From positions 1-13,183 of the forward strand of contig CAIUCF010000437.1 of the NCBI GenBank assembly GCA_903897565.1: a stretch of DNA of 13,183 nt, read 5' to 3'. How positions within the stretch are numbered: the stretch's first letter is position 1; the number at the start of each line of letters is the position of its first letter. The DNA comes from an uncultured Rhodospirillales bacterium (GTDB lineage: Bacteria > Pseudomonadota > Alphaproteobacteria > ATCC43930 > CGMCC-115725). Under the pieces are notes generated by a model that saw only the letters and a program-made list of their open reading frames with translations, searched no databases and was not told the DNA's origin. The position numbers and the translations under genes were made by a program. Shown here one piece after another: positions 6,495 to 13,183 of this stretch.

Positions 6495-6959
6495 CTATTT
6501 ATTATAGACGTCCTCGTTCTCGCCGGTGCCGCCTTCGCGGCCATCGGCGCCCAGGCTGAACAGATCATAGTCGTGACCTGGGCGCGAGCTCGGCGAGCGA
6601 TAGACCAGCGGCTTGTTCCAGGGATCGGTCGGGACCGTGCCGTCCTTGAGATACGGACCGTTCCAGCCTTCGACGCCATCCGGCTTGGTGATCAGCGCCT
6701 GCAGGCCCTGATCCGTGGTCGGATAGGAGCCGACATCGAGCTTATAGAGATCGAGGATACCGGTCAGGCGTTCGACCGACTGCTGCGCGATCTTGTGCTT
6801 GGCGCCGCCGAGCTGCTTCAGCACCGCCGGCGCGACCATGCCGATGAGCAGCGCGAGAATGGCGAGCACGACGAGCAATTCGAGCAGTGTGAAACCTGCT
6901 TCGCGGCGCGTGCAGCGCTTGTTGAGGGCGGCCGAGACGGTCTTGGAAAGGAATGCCAT
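6495..6959 (-). CDS. gspG: T2SS major pseudopilin GspG
   Basis: A 154-residue precursor of the main subunit of the T2SS pseudopilus. The leader of 22 residues ends RREAG, followed by FTLLELLVVLAILALLIG: cleavage is expected after G22, giving F23 at +1 and the conserved Glu at +5 (E27), then the hydrophobic helix. The mature part (132 residues) has the GspG hallmarks YPTTDQGLQALI, WNGPYL, DPWNKPLVY and the acidic C-terminal loop DLFSLGADGREGG, which binds calcium in known structures. This separates it from the minor pseudopilins. An in-frame ATG at 7058 would add 33 residues lacking leader features; I reject it in favour of 6959. The gene is divergent from gspE instead of following gspF as in the usual order, and gspO lies downstream. 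Confidence 0.95.
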   Translation of the reverse strand: MAFLSKTVSAALNKRCTRREAGFTLLELLVVLAILALLIGMVAPAVLKQLGGAKHKIAQQSVERLTGILDLYKLDVGSYPTTDQGLQALITKPDGVEGWNGPYLKDGTVPTDPWNKPLVYRSPSSRPGHDYDLFSLGADGREGGTGENEDVYNK

Positions 6960-7170
6960 GGGCTGGGAGGGTCCGTTGATGAGATAAGTTCTCAGCGGTG
7001 TAGAACTTCTATGGTAATTCTTATCGAATTTCAGCATATTCAGTCTGTTGGTAATCATATTCGAACATGGCGAGCGCGTCCAACATCATTTCCGGACGCA
7101 TTGCTTTTTTCTGCCGGGCGAGTCCTTGCCTCAGTTTCTTGCCCCGGCGGGCGGAGGAAGATAGCGAGCG
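6960..7170. promoter_or_regulatory. Divergent control region of gspG-gspO and gspE-M
   Basis: This 211-base region separates the starts of gspG (minus) and gspE (plus). The part from 6975 to 7065 is markedly AT-richer than the coding DNA and should contain at least the gspG promoter. I could not assign a convincing -35/-10 pair on either strand. It holds an inverted repeat at 6986-7008 (listed separately) and two direct copies of CATATTC (7035-7041 and 7056-7062) with starts 21 bp apart, that is, two helical turns. Confidence 0.5.
6986..7008. promoter_or_regulatory. Inverted repeat AAGTTCT-N9-AGAACTT, possible operator
   Basis: Two perfect seven-base arms (6986-6992 and 7002-7008) flank a nine-base spacer, 27 to 49 bases upstream of the gspG start. 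The layout suits a dimeric DNA-binding regulator, or a small hairpin in the gspG leader RNA. No regulator gene lies nearby to assign. Confidence 0.4.
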
Positions 7171-8913
7171 ATGTCGTCTCAAGCACTTCAAGCCGAGAAA
7201 CCGGTGACCGCCGGCATGGACCGCAGCGAGATCGACAAATCGCCCTATCCGGCGATCGGCAAGCTGCTGCTGCACAGCGGCCGGCTCGACAAGTTGATGA
7301 TTGAGCGCGCCTATCGACTTTCCCGCGAAAACGAAGAGCCGTTCGACCTGGTATTGACCAGACTAGGCCTCATCGCCGAGGCGGAACTCGCCCACGTCCT
7401 CGCCGAGGAGCTCGGGCTCGAGGTTGCGGCGACCGGCCGCGCGCTCGAGGCCTCGCCGTTCAACCAGCGCCTCAGCGGCAAGTTCCTCAAGCAGCACCGC
7501 GTCATCCTGGTGGATGAGGGCCCGGGCAAGATCGCCGCCGTGATGGCCGATCCGACCGACGAGCCCACCTTGGCCGCCATCATGTTCGCGCTGGAACGCC
7601 CTGTCGGCCGCCAGGTCGGTTGCGCCTCCGACGTCGAGGCGGCCTGGGATCGCTTCTTCGGCACCCAGGAGGCCAGCAACCCCGAGCAGCGCCCCGAGGA
7701 CGACGCCGAGGAAGACGTCGACCGCCTCAAGGACATGGCGAGCGAGGCCCCCGTCGTCCGCCTCGTCAACCAGATCATCGGCCGGTCCATCGAGTTGCGC
7801 GCCTCCGACATCCATCTCGAACCGATGCCCGGCCGCCTGCGCCTGCGCTACCGCGTCGATGGCTTGCTGCAGGAGGGCGAACAGCTGCCCGAGCGGCTGA
7901 AATCGGCGATCGCGTCGCGTATCAAGGTCATGGCGAAGCTGAACATCGCCGAGCGCCGGCTGGCCCAGGACGGCCGCATTCGCGTGCCGGTCCGCGGCCA
8001 CGAGATCGATCTGCGTATCTCGACGACGCCGACGATCCATGGCGAAGGCATCGTCATGCGTATCCTCGACAAGAGCGGCGTGACCCTGGCCTTCGACTCC
8101 CTCGGCTACACCGAGGCCATGATCAAGCAGTTCCGCGAGGTTCTGCACCGACCCTACGGCATCATCCTGGTGACCGGTCCGACCGGTTCCGGCAAGACCA
8201 CCTCGCTCTACACCGCGTTGACCGAACTCAACCAGACGGACGTCAAGATCCTCACGATCGAGGACCCGATCGAATACCAGATGGACGGCGTCAACCAGGT
8301 CGCGGTCAAGCCGTCGATCGGCCTGACCTTCGCGACCGCCCTGCGCTCGTTCCTGCGCCAGGATCCCGACATCATGATGATCGGCGAAATCCGCGATCTG
8401 GAGACCGCGGAAATCGCGGTCCAGGCGGCGCTCACCGGCCATCTCGTGCTCTCGACCCTGCACACCAACGACGCCGCCGGCGCCATCGGCCGCCTGCTCG
8501 ACATGGGCGTCGAGGATTACCTGCTGACCTCGACCATCAACGGCATCATCAACCAGCGCCTCGTCCGCCGCCTGTGCCAGGCCTGCAAGGCGCCGCACAA
8601 GCCGGTCGCCGAGCAGATCGAACCGTTGCGCCGCAGCGGCCTGGTCAAAGATTTCGAGAACCTGATGCTCTGGCGCGCCGAGGGCTGCTCGGAATGCGGC
8701 GGCGGCGGCTTCACGGGTCGCTTGACCGTCATGGAACTGCTCATCCTCAGCGATCCGATCCGCAAGCTGATCCTGTCCAAGAGCGACGCCAGCGCGATCG
8801 CCCGGCAGGCGGTCGCCGAAGGCATGATGCCGATATACGTCGACGGCATGTCCAAGGCGATTGCCGGGCTGACGACGGTCGAAGAGGTCTTACGCGTCAC
8901 CCAGGACACCTAA
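7171..8913 (+). CDS. gspE: T2SS assembly ATPase GspE
   Basis: A 580-residue cytoplasmic ATPase that powers pseudopilus growth and docks on GspL. The N-terminal domain (about 25-165) is of the MshEN/N1 type that binds the platform. The core (about 190-470) shows Walker A GPTGSGKT (336-343), the Asp box IEDPIE (363-368), Walker B IMMIGEIRD with E406, and the His box LTGHLVLSTLHTND (421-434). The zinc-type tetracysteine CQAC (469-472) and CSEC (506-509) marks GspE/PilB ATPases. All catalytic positions look intact. GGAGGA at 7153-7158 is a usable though distant ribosome binding site for the ATG at 7171; the next Met (7216) has none. It is the first gene of the plus-strand secretion cluster, with gspF starting six bases after its stop. 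PilB is the main alternative, excluded by the gspH-I-J-L context. Confidence 0.96.
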   Translation: MSSQALQAEKPVTAGMDRSEIDKSPYPAIGKLLLHSGRLDKLMIERAYRLSRENEEPFDLVLTRLGLIAEAELAHVLAEELGLEVAATGRALEASPFNQRLSGKFLKQHRVILVDEGPGKIAAVMADPTDEPTLAAIMFALERPVGRQVGCASDVEAAWDRFFGTQEASNPEQRPEDDAEEDVDRLKDMASEAPVVRLVNQIIGRSIELRASDIHLEPMPGRLRLRYRVDGLLQEGEQLPERLKSAIASRIKVMAKLNIAERRLAQDGRIRVPVRGHEIDLRISTTPTIHGEGIVMRILDKSGVTLAFDSLGYTEAMIKQFREVLHRPYGIILVTGPTGSGKTTSLYTALTELNQTDVKILTIEDPIEYQMDGVNQVAVKPSIGLTFATALRSFLRQDPDIMMIGEIRDLETAEIAVQAALTGHLVLSTLHTNDAAGAIGRLLDMGVEDYLLTSTINGIINQRLVRRLCQACKAPHKPVAEQIEPLRRSGLVKDFENLMLWRAEGCSECGGGGFTGRLTVMELLILSDPIRKLILSKSDASAIARQAVAEGMMPIYVDGMSKAIAGLTTVEEVLRVTQDT

Positions 8914-8919
8914 GGGATC

Positions 8920-10134
8920 ATGCCGCGTTTTCGTTATTCTGCGATCAACGACCGGGGCGATACCGTCTCCGGCGAGATCGAAGCCGCGAGTACCGCAGAG
9001 GCCGTGCTGGCCATCCAGCGGGAGGGCAATTTCCCGCTGCGCACCACCCCGGCGGGCGCCGGTGGCGCCGGCTTCCTGAAGAACATCCTGCCGGCCAAGC
9101 GCCCGGCACGGGCCGCGCTCGGCATCGCCACGCATGAACTGGCCTCGCTGCTGCCCGCAGGCCTGCCGCTCGACCGTTCGCTCGAACTCGTCATCCAGCT
9201 CACTGACGACAAGGTCCTCAAGGAGGTGCTGCGCAGCATCACCGACAAGGTCAAGGGCGGCACCGCGCTCGGCGACGCGCTGGAAACGGCGCCCAATGTG
9301 TTCTCGAAGCTCTATATCAGCCTGGTCCGCTCCGGCGAGGCCAGCGGCAGCCTGGAATCGACCCTGATCCAGCTCGGCGATTACCTGCAGCGCGCCCAGG
9401 CGACCCGCGATCAGGTGAAATCGGCACTGATCTATCCCGTGCTGCTGCTGAGCGCCTCGGTGCTGGCGCTGGGCTTTATCCTCACCGTCGTCCTGCCGCA
9501 GTTCAAACCGTTCTTCGCCTCATCGGGTGCGCAATTGCCCGGCCCGACCGCCTTCGTCATGGCGCTCGGCGATTTCGTCGGCGCCTGGTGGTGGCTGATG
9601 CTGCTCTCGGTCGGCATCGGGATCGCCGCGATCTCCTACGGGCTGAAGCAGCCGGCAATCCGCTTGTGGTGGGACCGCAAGTCGCTGACCCTGCCTGTGA
9701 TCGGCCCGCTGATTTCGAAATCGGAAACCGCCCGCTTCTCGCGCACGCTCGGCACCCTGGCGAAGGGTGGCCTGCCGCTGCCGACCGCGCTGACCCTGGC
9801 GACCGAGACCGTGACCAATCAGGCGATGATCGAAGCCCTGAGAAACGCGGTCACCAGCCTGCGCGAAGGCGGCAATCTCGCGGCACTGCTGAGCCGGACC
9901 AAGGTGTTCCCGCCGCTGGCGACGCAGCTGATGCGGGTCGGCGAAGAGACGGGCCGCATGGACGAGATGCTGCTGCATCAGGCCGATCTGTTCGAGCGCG
10001 ATGTCGGCCGCACCATCGAGCGGCTGTTCACGGCGTTCACGCCGGCCATCACCATCTTTCTCGGCGTGACCGTGGCCGGGATCATCGGCTCGGTGATGCT
10101 GGCGATCCTGAAAATCAACGACGTCGCCGGATAA
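8920..10134 (+). CDS. gspF: T2SS inner-membrane platform protein GspF
   Basis: A 404-residue polytopic protein that forms the core of the inner-membrane platform and probably transmits ATPase motion to the pseudopilins. It has two homologous cytoplasmic GspF domains (about 70-190 and 270-395), each with the repeat signature (THELASLLPAGLPLDRSLEL and ARFSRTLGTLAKGGLPLPTA), and three hydrophobic helices near 172-192, 222-240 and 376-396. The N-terminal FRYSAINDRGDTVSGEIEA is typical of the family. Length is normal. The start follows the gspE stop after six bases (GGGATC), which suggests coupled translation. The stop TAA shares its last A with the gspH start codon. Confidence 0.95.
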   Translation: MPRFRYSAINDRGDTVSGEIEAASTAEAVLAIQREGNFPLRTTPAGAGGAGFLKNILPAKRPARAALGIATHELASLLPAGLPLDRSLELVIQLTDDKVLKEVLRSITDKVKGGTALGDALETAPNVFSKLYISLVRSGEASGSLESTLIQLGDYLQRAQATRDQVKSALIYPVLLLSASVLALGFILTVVLPQFKPFFASSGAQLPGPTAFVMALGDFVGAWWWLMLLSVGIGIAAISYGLKQPAIRLWWDRKSLTLPVIGPLISKSETARFSRTLGTLAKGGLPLPTALTLATETVTNQAMIEALRNAVTSLREGGNLAALLSRTKVFPPLATQLMRVGEETGRMDEMLLHQADLFERDVGRTIERLFTAFTPAITIFLGVTVAGIIGSVMLAILKINDVAG

Positions 10135-10577
10135 TGTTGCGGCGCTCGGCGGCCAGCGGCTACACCCTGCTCGAACTGCTGGTGGTGCTGGCAGTCGCCG
10201 GATTCATCATGGCCGGGATCGCCTCCTACAGCACCCAGTCGATGCCCGGCACCAAGCTGAAGAGTGCCGCCCAGCGTCTCGCCGATACCCTGCGCACCGC
10301 CCAGGCGATGGCGGTAACCGACGGCACGCCGGTGACGGTCGCCTTCTCGCATGGCAGCGCGACCTACCTCGTCGAGCCGGGCGGCGAAGCCACGACCCTG
10401 CCACCGGGCACGAGTCTCTCCTTTACCCCCAACGCTTTCCTGCCGACCAAGGTTCCCGGCATCCGTTTCTTTCCCGACGGCAGCGCTGCGGGCGGCGACA
10501 TCGAATTCACGGCGGGCGACCGCAGCTTCCATATCACCGTGGACTGGCTGACGAGCCGGGTGACGCTGAATGATTAG
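10134..10577 (+). CDS. gspH: T2SS minor pseudopilin GspH
   Basis: The start codon overlaps the gspF stop in TAATG, giving 147 residues. The prepilin signal is very short: MLRRSAASG, then YTLLELLVVLAVAGFIMAG, so cleavage is expected after G9 with Tyr at +1 and Glu at +5 (E14). The mature part contains LRTAQAMAVTDGTPVTVAF and IRFFPDGSAAGGDIEF, the GspH/FimT pattern (pairs of beta strands with a 'FxPDGsxsGG' motif). It is a minor component near the pseudopilus tip. The larger open frame that contains it begins inside gspF and is not the gene. Confidence 0.9.
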   Translation: MLRRSAASGYTLLELLVVLAVAGFIMAGIASYSTQSMPGTKLKSAAQRLADTLRTAQAMAVTDGTPVTVAFSHGSATYLVEPGGEATTLPPGTSLSFTPNAFLPTKVPGIRFFPDGSAAGGDIEFTAGDRSFHITVDWLTSRVTLND

Positions 10578-11013
10578 GCCGACTGCAAGCACCCGTCAGC
10601 GCGCGGCGGGCTTCACCCTGCTGGAGACCTTAGTTGCACTCGCGATCCTCGGCATGGCGCTCGGCTCTTCGATTTCGGTGTTCAGCGATTCGCTCTCGCG
10701 GTCGCGCCACGCGGCCATGGAAGCCGAGGCCGCGGGGATCGCCCAGGCCATTCTCGACCAGATCGGCAATACGATACCGACCAAGAAGTCACCGATAAAA
10801 AGCGACGACCCACAACTCAAACTGGTCAGCGGCATGGACCCGAAGTTCCGCTGGCGGGTCGATCTCGAGCCATACAATCTCAAGAAGCAGGGCGACGATA
10901 CTGCGGTCAAGGCCGCGTACGTCGTGGTGGAAGTCGCCTGGTACGAATCTCAGCACCCCTGGTTCCTGACCGTGCGCAGCCTGCGCGTCGGCCTCAAGGA
11001 GCAGCCGGAATGA
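10570..11013 (+). CDS. gspI: T2SS minor pseudopilin GspI
   Basis: A 147-residue prepilin-like protein: leader MIRPTASTRQRAAG, cleavage after G14, then FTLLETLVALAILGMALG with Glu at +5 (E19). FTLLETLVALAIL followed by a stretch for a soluble domain with a single strand repeat (FRWRVDLEPYN, AAYVVVEVAWYES, LTVRSLRV) is typical of GspI, which nucleates the pseudopilus tip with J and K. The ATG overlaps the end of gspH by eight bases, and the stop overlaps the gspJ start (ATGA), so translational coupling is likely. Confidence 0.88.
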   Translation: MIRPTASTRQRAAGFTLLETLVALAILGMALGSSISVFSDSLSRSRHAAMEAEAAGIAQAILDQIGNTIPTKKSPIKSDDPQLKLVSGMDPKFRWRVDLEPYNLKKQGDDTAVKAAYVVVEVAWYESQHPWFLTVRSLRVGLKEQPE

Positions 11014-11711
11014 CGCCGCGCCGCCACCGCGAAGCTGGCTTCACCCTTCTGGAATTGCTGATTTCCTTGACGCTCCTCGGCGGTCTCGGCGTGGTGATGT
11101 TCGGCGGGCTGTGGTACGGGCTGCAGACCTGGCACCGGGCGACGGTGTTCGACGAGCGCGCGGACGACATGACCGTGGTCCGCCACGCGCTCGACCAGGC
11201 GCTCGGCCGCGCCTATCCGCTCTACCTCGGTACCCAGAAGCCGCCGACGACCGACGTCGCGACGGCGCCGGCAGCGCAGGAAAAACCTGGGATTGCGTTT
11301 ATCGGCACGCCGAGCGCGATTCAGTTCCTGGCGCCGACGCCGCAATCATTGGGTGGCGGTGGCATGACGAGATTCCAGCTGCGGGTGACCCCGAGCGAGA
11401 ACGCGGTCGGGTATAGTTTGATCATGCGGGCACAGCCTGAGTTGACAAATTCCCCAGACCAATGGATCACGAGTACTATTCTTGACCATGCAAAAGAAAT
11501 CCTTTTCTCATACTACACTGGTAATATAGACTCGTCAGTGTCACCGAAGTGGCTCAAGCACTGGGAACATCAGGCAATGCTACCGAAGCTTATCCGGATG
11601 AGTGTCGTATTCCCGGGGTTCAAATGGCCGGACGTGACAATCGCACCGCGGATCGCGGTTGACGCGAGTTGCACATTGGATCCGGGTTCTATGACTTGTG
11701 GTGGACGCTAG
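11010..11711 (+). CDS. gspJ: T2SS minor pseudopilin GspJ
   Basis: A 233-residue protein with leader MTPRRHREAG, cleavage after G10, then FTLLELLISLTLLGGLGVVMF with Glu at +5 (E15). LWYGLQTWHRA and VVRHALDQALGRAYPL after the helix match the GspJ pattern, and the size fits (about 200-230). GspJ sits at the pseudopilus tip with I and K. Starts in ATGA overlap with gspI. The last third (from about 11410) has clearly lower G+C and less GC-biased codons than the surrounding genes although the frame stays open. The C-terminus contains two Cys (DASCTLDPGSMTCGGR) that could form a disulfide. No gspK follows; gspL starts one base after the stop. Confidence 0.87.
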   Translation: MTPRRHREAGFTLLELLISLTLLGGLGVVMFGGLWYGLQTWHRATVFDERADDMTVVRHALDQALGRAYPLYLGTQKPPTTDVATAPAAQEKPGIAFIGTPSAIQFLAPTPQSLGGGGMTRFQLRVTPSENAVGYSLIMRAQPELTNSPDQWITSTILDHAKEILFSYYTGNIDSSVSPKWLKHWEHQAMLPKLIRMSVVFPGFKWPDVTIAPRIAVDASCTLDPGSMTCGGR

Positions 11712-11712
11712 G

Positions 11713-12816
11713 ATGGCCGTGATCAGCCCCGATCTCATGAAGCTCGACATCGCCGCCTTGGGCGAACGGGCGTGGCGCTGGTGGATCGAAGAGCTGCGCG
11801 GCGTCTGGGACAACTCGTTCCTGCGCGACTTCGGCAAAGAGGCGGAACATCCGATCCTCACCCTGTCCGCCGACAATGTGCTGCAAGAACCGCCGACCAT
11901 GCCGAGCCGCAAGATCGCCGAGTTGTTCGCGCGCATTCCTGGCGTGGCTTCCCTGATGGGGCGTCAGGCGCTGGCGCGTCCGGTCACCCTGCGCCTGTCG
12001 CCGCCAATGTTCCTGCACACGCGGATCGACCTGCCGACCGTGACCGCGCGTGTCTTGCCCAATTTGCTGAAATTCGAGATCGAGCGGCAGACGCCGCTGG
12101 CGCTGACGGATACCTGCTTCGGCTACCGCGTGCTCGGCCGCGACCGCATGACCGGCCGCATGAGCGTCGATCTCTATGTCGCCAAGCTCCGCACCGTCAA
12201 CCGCGCCGCCGAAGCGGCCCAGGATCGCGGCCTGCGCATCGCCAAGCTGACGGCGCTCGCCCCTGACGGCACCGATGTCGAGATGCCGGTGTTCGGGGCG
12301 CAGCTGCCCGCCATCCATCTCGACCATCATGGCCGCGTCACGGCCGTGCTCGCCGGGGCGGTGGTATTGATGGTCCTGGCGGCGGCCTGGAGCTACTCCG
12401 CCCGCGAAGACCGCCTCGACCAGTCGCTGCAGGAACAGCTCGCGACGGTACAGGAGAAGGCGGGTCGGATCGAGGCCCTGAGCCGCAAACAGGCCGCACT
12501 GGAACATGATCTCCATGGTCTCGAGAGGCGACGCGTCGATGCCGCGCTGACTCCGGAGCTCGAAGCGATCGCCCAGGTCCTGCCCGACGATTCCTGGCTC
12601 AGCGGATTCGAGATCAATGGCGCGACGGTCACCCTCGCCGGCTTCTCCAACAGCGCCTTCAAACTGCCGGCGACCTTCAACGCGTCGGGCGTGTTCGCCA
12701 ATGCCCGCCTGCTCGGGCCGGTGCAGCACCAGAACGGCGATCCGGCCGATCGCTTCGACATGGCGGTGGATTATGTGCCGGCCATGGCCAAGCACAAGGG
12801 CGGGAGCGGCAAATGA
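11713..12816 (+). CDS. gspL: T2SS platform protein GspL with PilN-like periplasmic domain
   Basis: A 367-residue single-pass inner-membrane protein. A cytoplasmic part (1-208) corresponds to the GspL region that binds GspE; a hydrophobic helix follows (about 209-228, VTAVLAGAVVLMVLAAAW); then a coiled coil (230-275, rich in Glu, Gln and Arg) and a C-terminal PilN-like domain (about 278-355, LPDDSWLSGFEINGATVTLAG). It anchors the ATPase and pairs with GspM. The cytoplasmic part is short compared with enterobacterial GspL, and no clear actin-like ATPase motif is visible, which matches the alphaproteobacterial form. The ATG at 11713 comes one base after the gspJ stop; an in-frame GTG at 11698 would overlap gspJ. 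Another ATG at 11737 is possible. The stop overlaps the next start (ATGA). Confidence 0.85.
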   Translation: MAVISPDLMKLDIAALGERAWRWWIEELRGVWDNSFLRDFGKEAEHPILTLSADNVLQEPPTMPSRKIAELFARIPGVASLMGRQALARPVTLRLSPPMFLHTRIDLPTVTARVLPNLLKFEIERQTPLALTDTCFGYRVLGRDRMTGRMSVDLYVAKLRTVNRAAEAAQDRGLRIAKLTALAPDGTDVEMPVFGAQLPAIHLDHHGRVTAVLAGAVVLMVLAAAWSYSAREDRLDQSLQEQLATVQEKAGRIEALSRKQAALEHDLHGLERRRVDAALTPELEAIAQVLPDDSWLSGFEINGATVTLAGFSNSAFKLPATFNASGVFANARLLGPVQHQNGDPADRFDMAVDYVPAMAKHKGGSGK

Positions 12817-13183
12817 ACCCGCATCAGAGCCACATCATGATGCGGGCGGCGGCACTCGCCATCCTCGTCATCATCGTGGCGATCCCCATTTATCTCTGCA
12901 CCACGCTGGCCGCGAGCTTCGCCGATGCCGTGAGCGCCGGCGCCGCCGGGACGCAAGAGCAGATCCGGCAGTACACGATCGTGGCGCAGCGCAGCGCGAT
13001 CGCCGAGGCCAATCTCCGCCGGATCAAGCAAGCCTACGGCACCTTGCCCTATCTGCTCACCGGGAATTCACCGACCGCGGCGCTGGCGAGCCTGCAGGAC
13101 GAGGTCAAGGCAGTCCTCGAGCAGAATGGCGGCGCGATCTCGAGTGCGGAGGCGGTCCCACCGGAGCGCCAGGGCGGGCTCGA
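12813..13183 (+). CDS. gspM: T2SS platform protein GspM, type b, truncated by the right edge
   Basis: The frame begins in ATGA overlap with gspL and is open for 123 residues to the edge. One membrane helix lies near the N-terminus (about 12-34, AAALAILVIIVAIPIYLCTT) after a short cytoplasmic tail. A helical stretch follows with RSAIAEANLRRIKQAYG, then LLTGNSPTAALASLQDEVKAVLEQNGGAISSAEAVP. This last pattern is characteristic of the 'GspMb' family, which substitutes for classical GspM/PilO and dimerises with GspL. The C-terminal ferredoxin-like part is cut off. Position right after gspL supports the call. Confidence 0.82.
   Translation, partial: MNPHQSHIMMRAAALAILVIIVAIPIYLCTTLAASFADAVSAGAAGTQEQIRQYTIVAQRSAIAEANLRRIKQAYGTLPYLLTGNSPTAALASLQDEVKAVLEQNGGAISSAEAVPPERQGGL

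Noticed and set aside
6960..7058. N-terminal extension of GspG from the ATG at 7058
   Set aside because: It adds 33 residues with no leader character before a complete prepilin signal and would use AT-rich promoter DNA as coding; 6959 is preferred.
7363..8598. 411-codon minus-strand frame opposite gspE
   Set aside because: Low-complexity product rich in Asp, Gly and Leu from reading gspE backwards; every expected GspE motif lies on the plus strand.
8911..8919. A possible strong ribosome binding site for gspF
   Set aside because: AGGG is only three bases from the ATG, too close to be a normal site; coupling to gspE is the simpler reading.
7620..9137. 505-codon plus-strand frame across gspE and gspF
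   Set aside because: Arg/Pro/His-rich out-of-frame reading of gspE; no domain and it crosses the real gene boundary.
9588..10133. Long upstream extension of gspH inside gspF
   Set aside because: The extension is an out-of-frame reading of gspF; the TAATG overlap start gives a normal prepilin leader.
1..13183. CRISPR array, insertion sequence, tRNA or rRNA
   Set aside because: No regularly spaced repeats, transposase motifs, terminal inverted repeats, tRNA-like folds or rRNA segments were seen on reading both strands.

Overview
The window is GC-rich with short intergenic gaps, alpha-class codon use, and a type II secretion (T2SS) gene set containing a short GspL carrying a PilN-like domain and a GspM of the 'b' type. 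An alphaproteobacterium is the best guess. A sphingomonad or a relative in Rhodospirillales/Acetobacteraceae is possible, but the genus cannot be fixed from sequence reading alone.

Layout. (1) Positions 1-990, minus strand: a two-gene unit. A 74-residue coiled-coil protein is followed by a predicted zinc metallopeptidase (HEIGH motif) that runs off the left edge. A plausible sigma70-type promoter and strong ribosome binding sites support it. (2) 1143-3005, minus: a soluble GAF-GGDEF-EAL protein for cyclic-di-GMP signalling. (3) 3006-3418: a non-coding gap between divergent genes. (4) 3419-5633, plus: a classical short-chain dehydrogenase, then a Tat-exported, methionine-rich multicopper oxidase of the CueO/CopA type. 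(5) 5643-6959, minus: prepilin peptidase (gspO) downstream of the major pseudopilin (gspG), separated by a perfect 22-bp palindrome. (6) 6960-7170: a relatively AT-rich divergent control region with a 7-bp inverted repeat. (7) 7171-13183, plus: gspE, gspF, gspH, gspI, gspJ, gspL and the start of gspM, tightly packed, mostly with overlapping start and stop codons.

The two divergent T2SS units together supply the ATPase (E), inner-membrane platform (F, L, M), major and minor pseudopilins (G, H, I, J) and the peptidase that matures the pseudopilins (O). Not seen here: gspK, which usually sits between J and L; the secretin gspD; and gspC/gspN. They may lie beyond the right edge.

The least explained part is the coiled-coil/metallopeptidase pair at the left edge. 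The rest consists of recognisable families, with some points of interest: the missing gspK, the palindrome between gspG and gspO, the G+C drop inside gspJ, and a GGDEF domain that lacks the inhibitory-site arginine.
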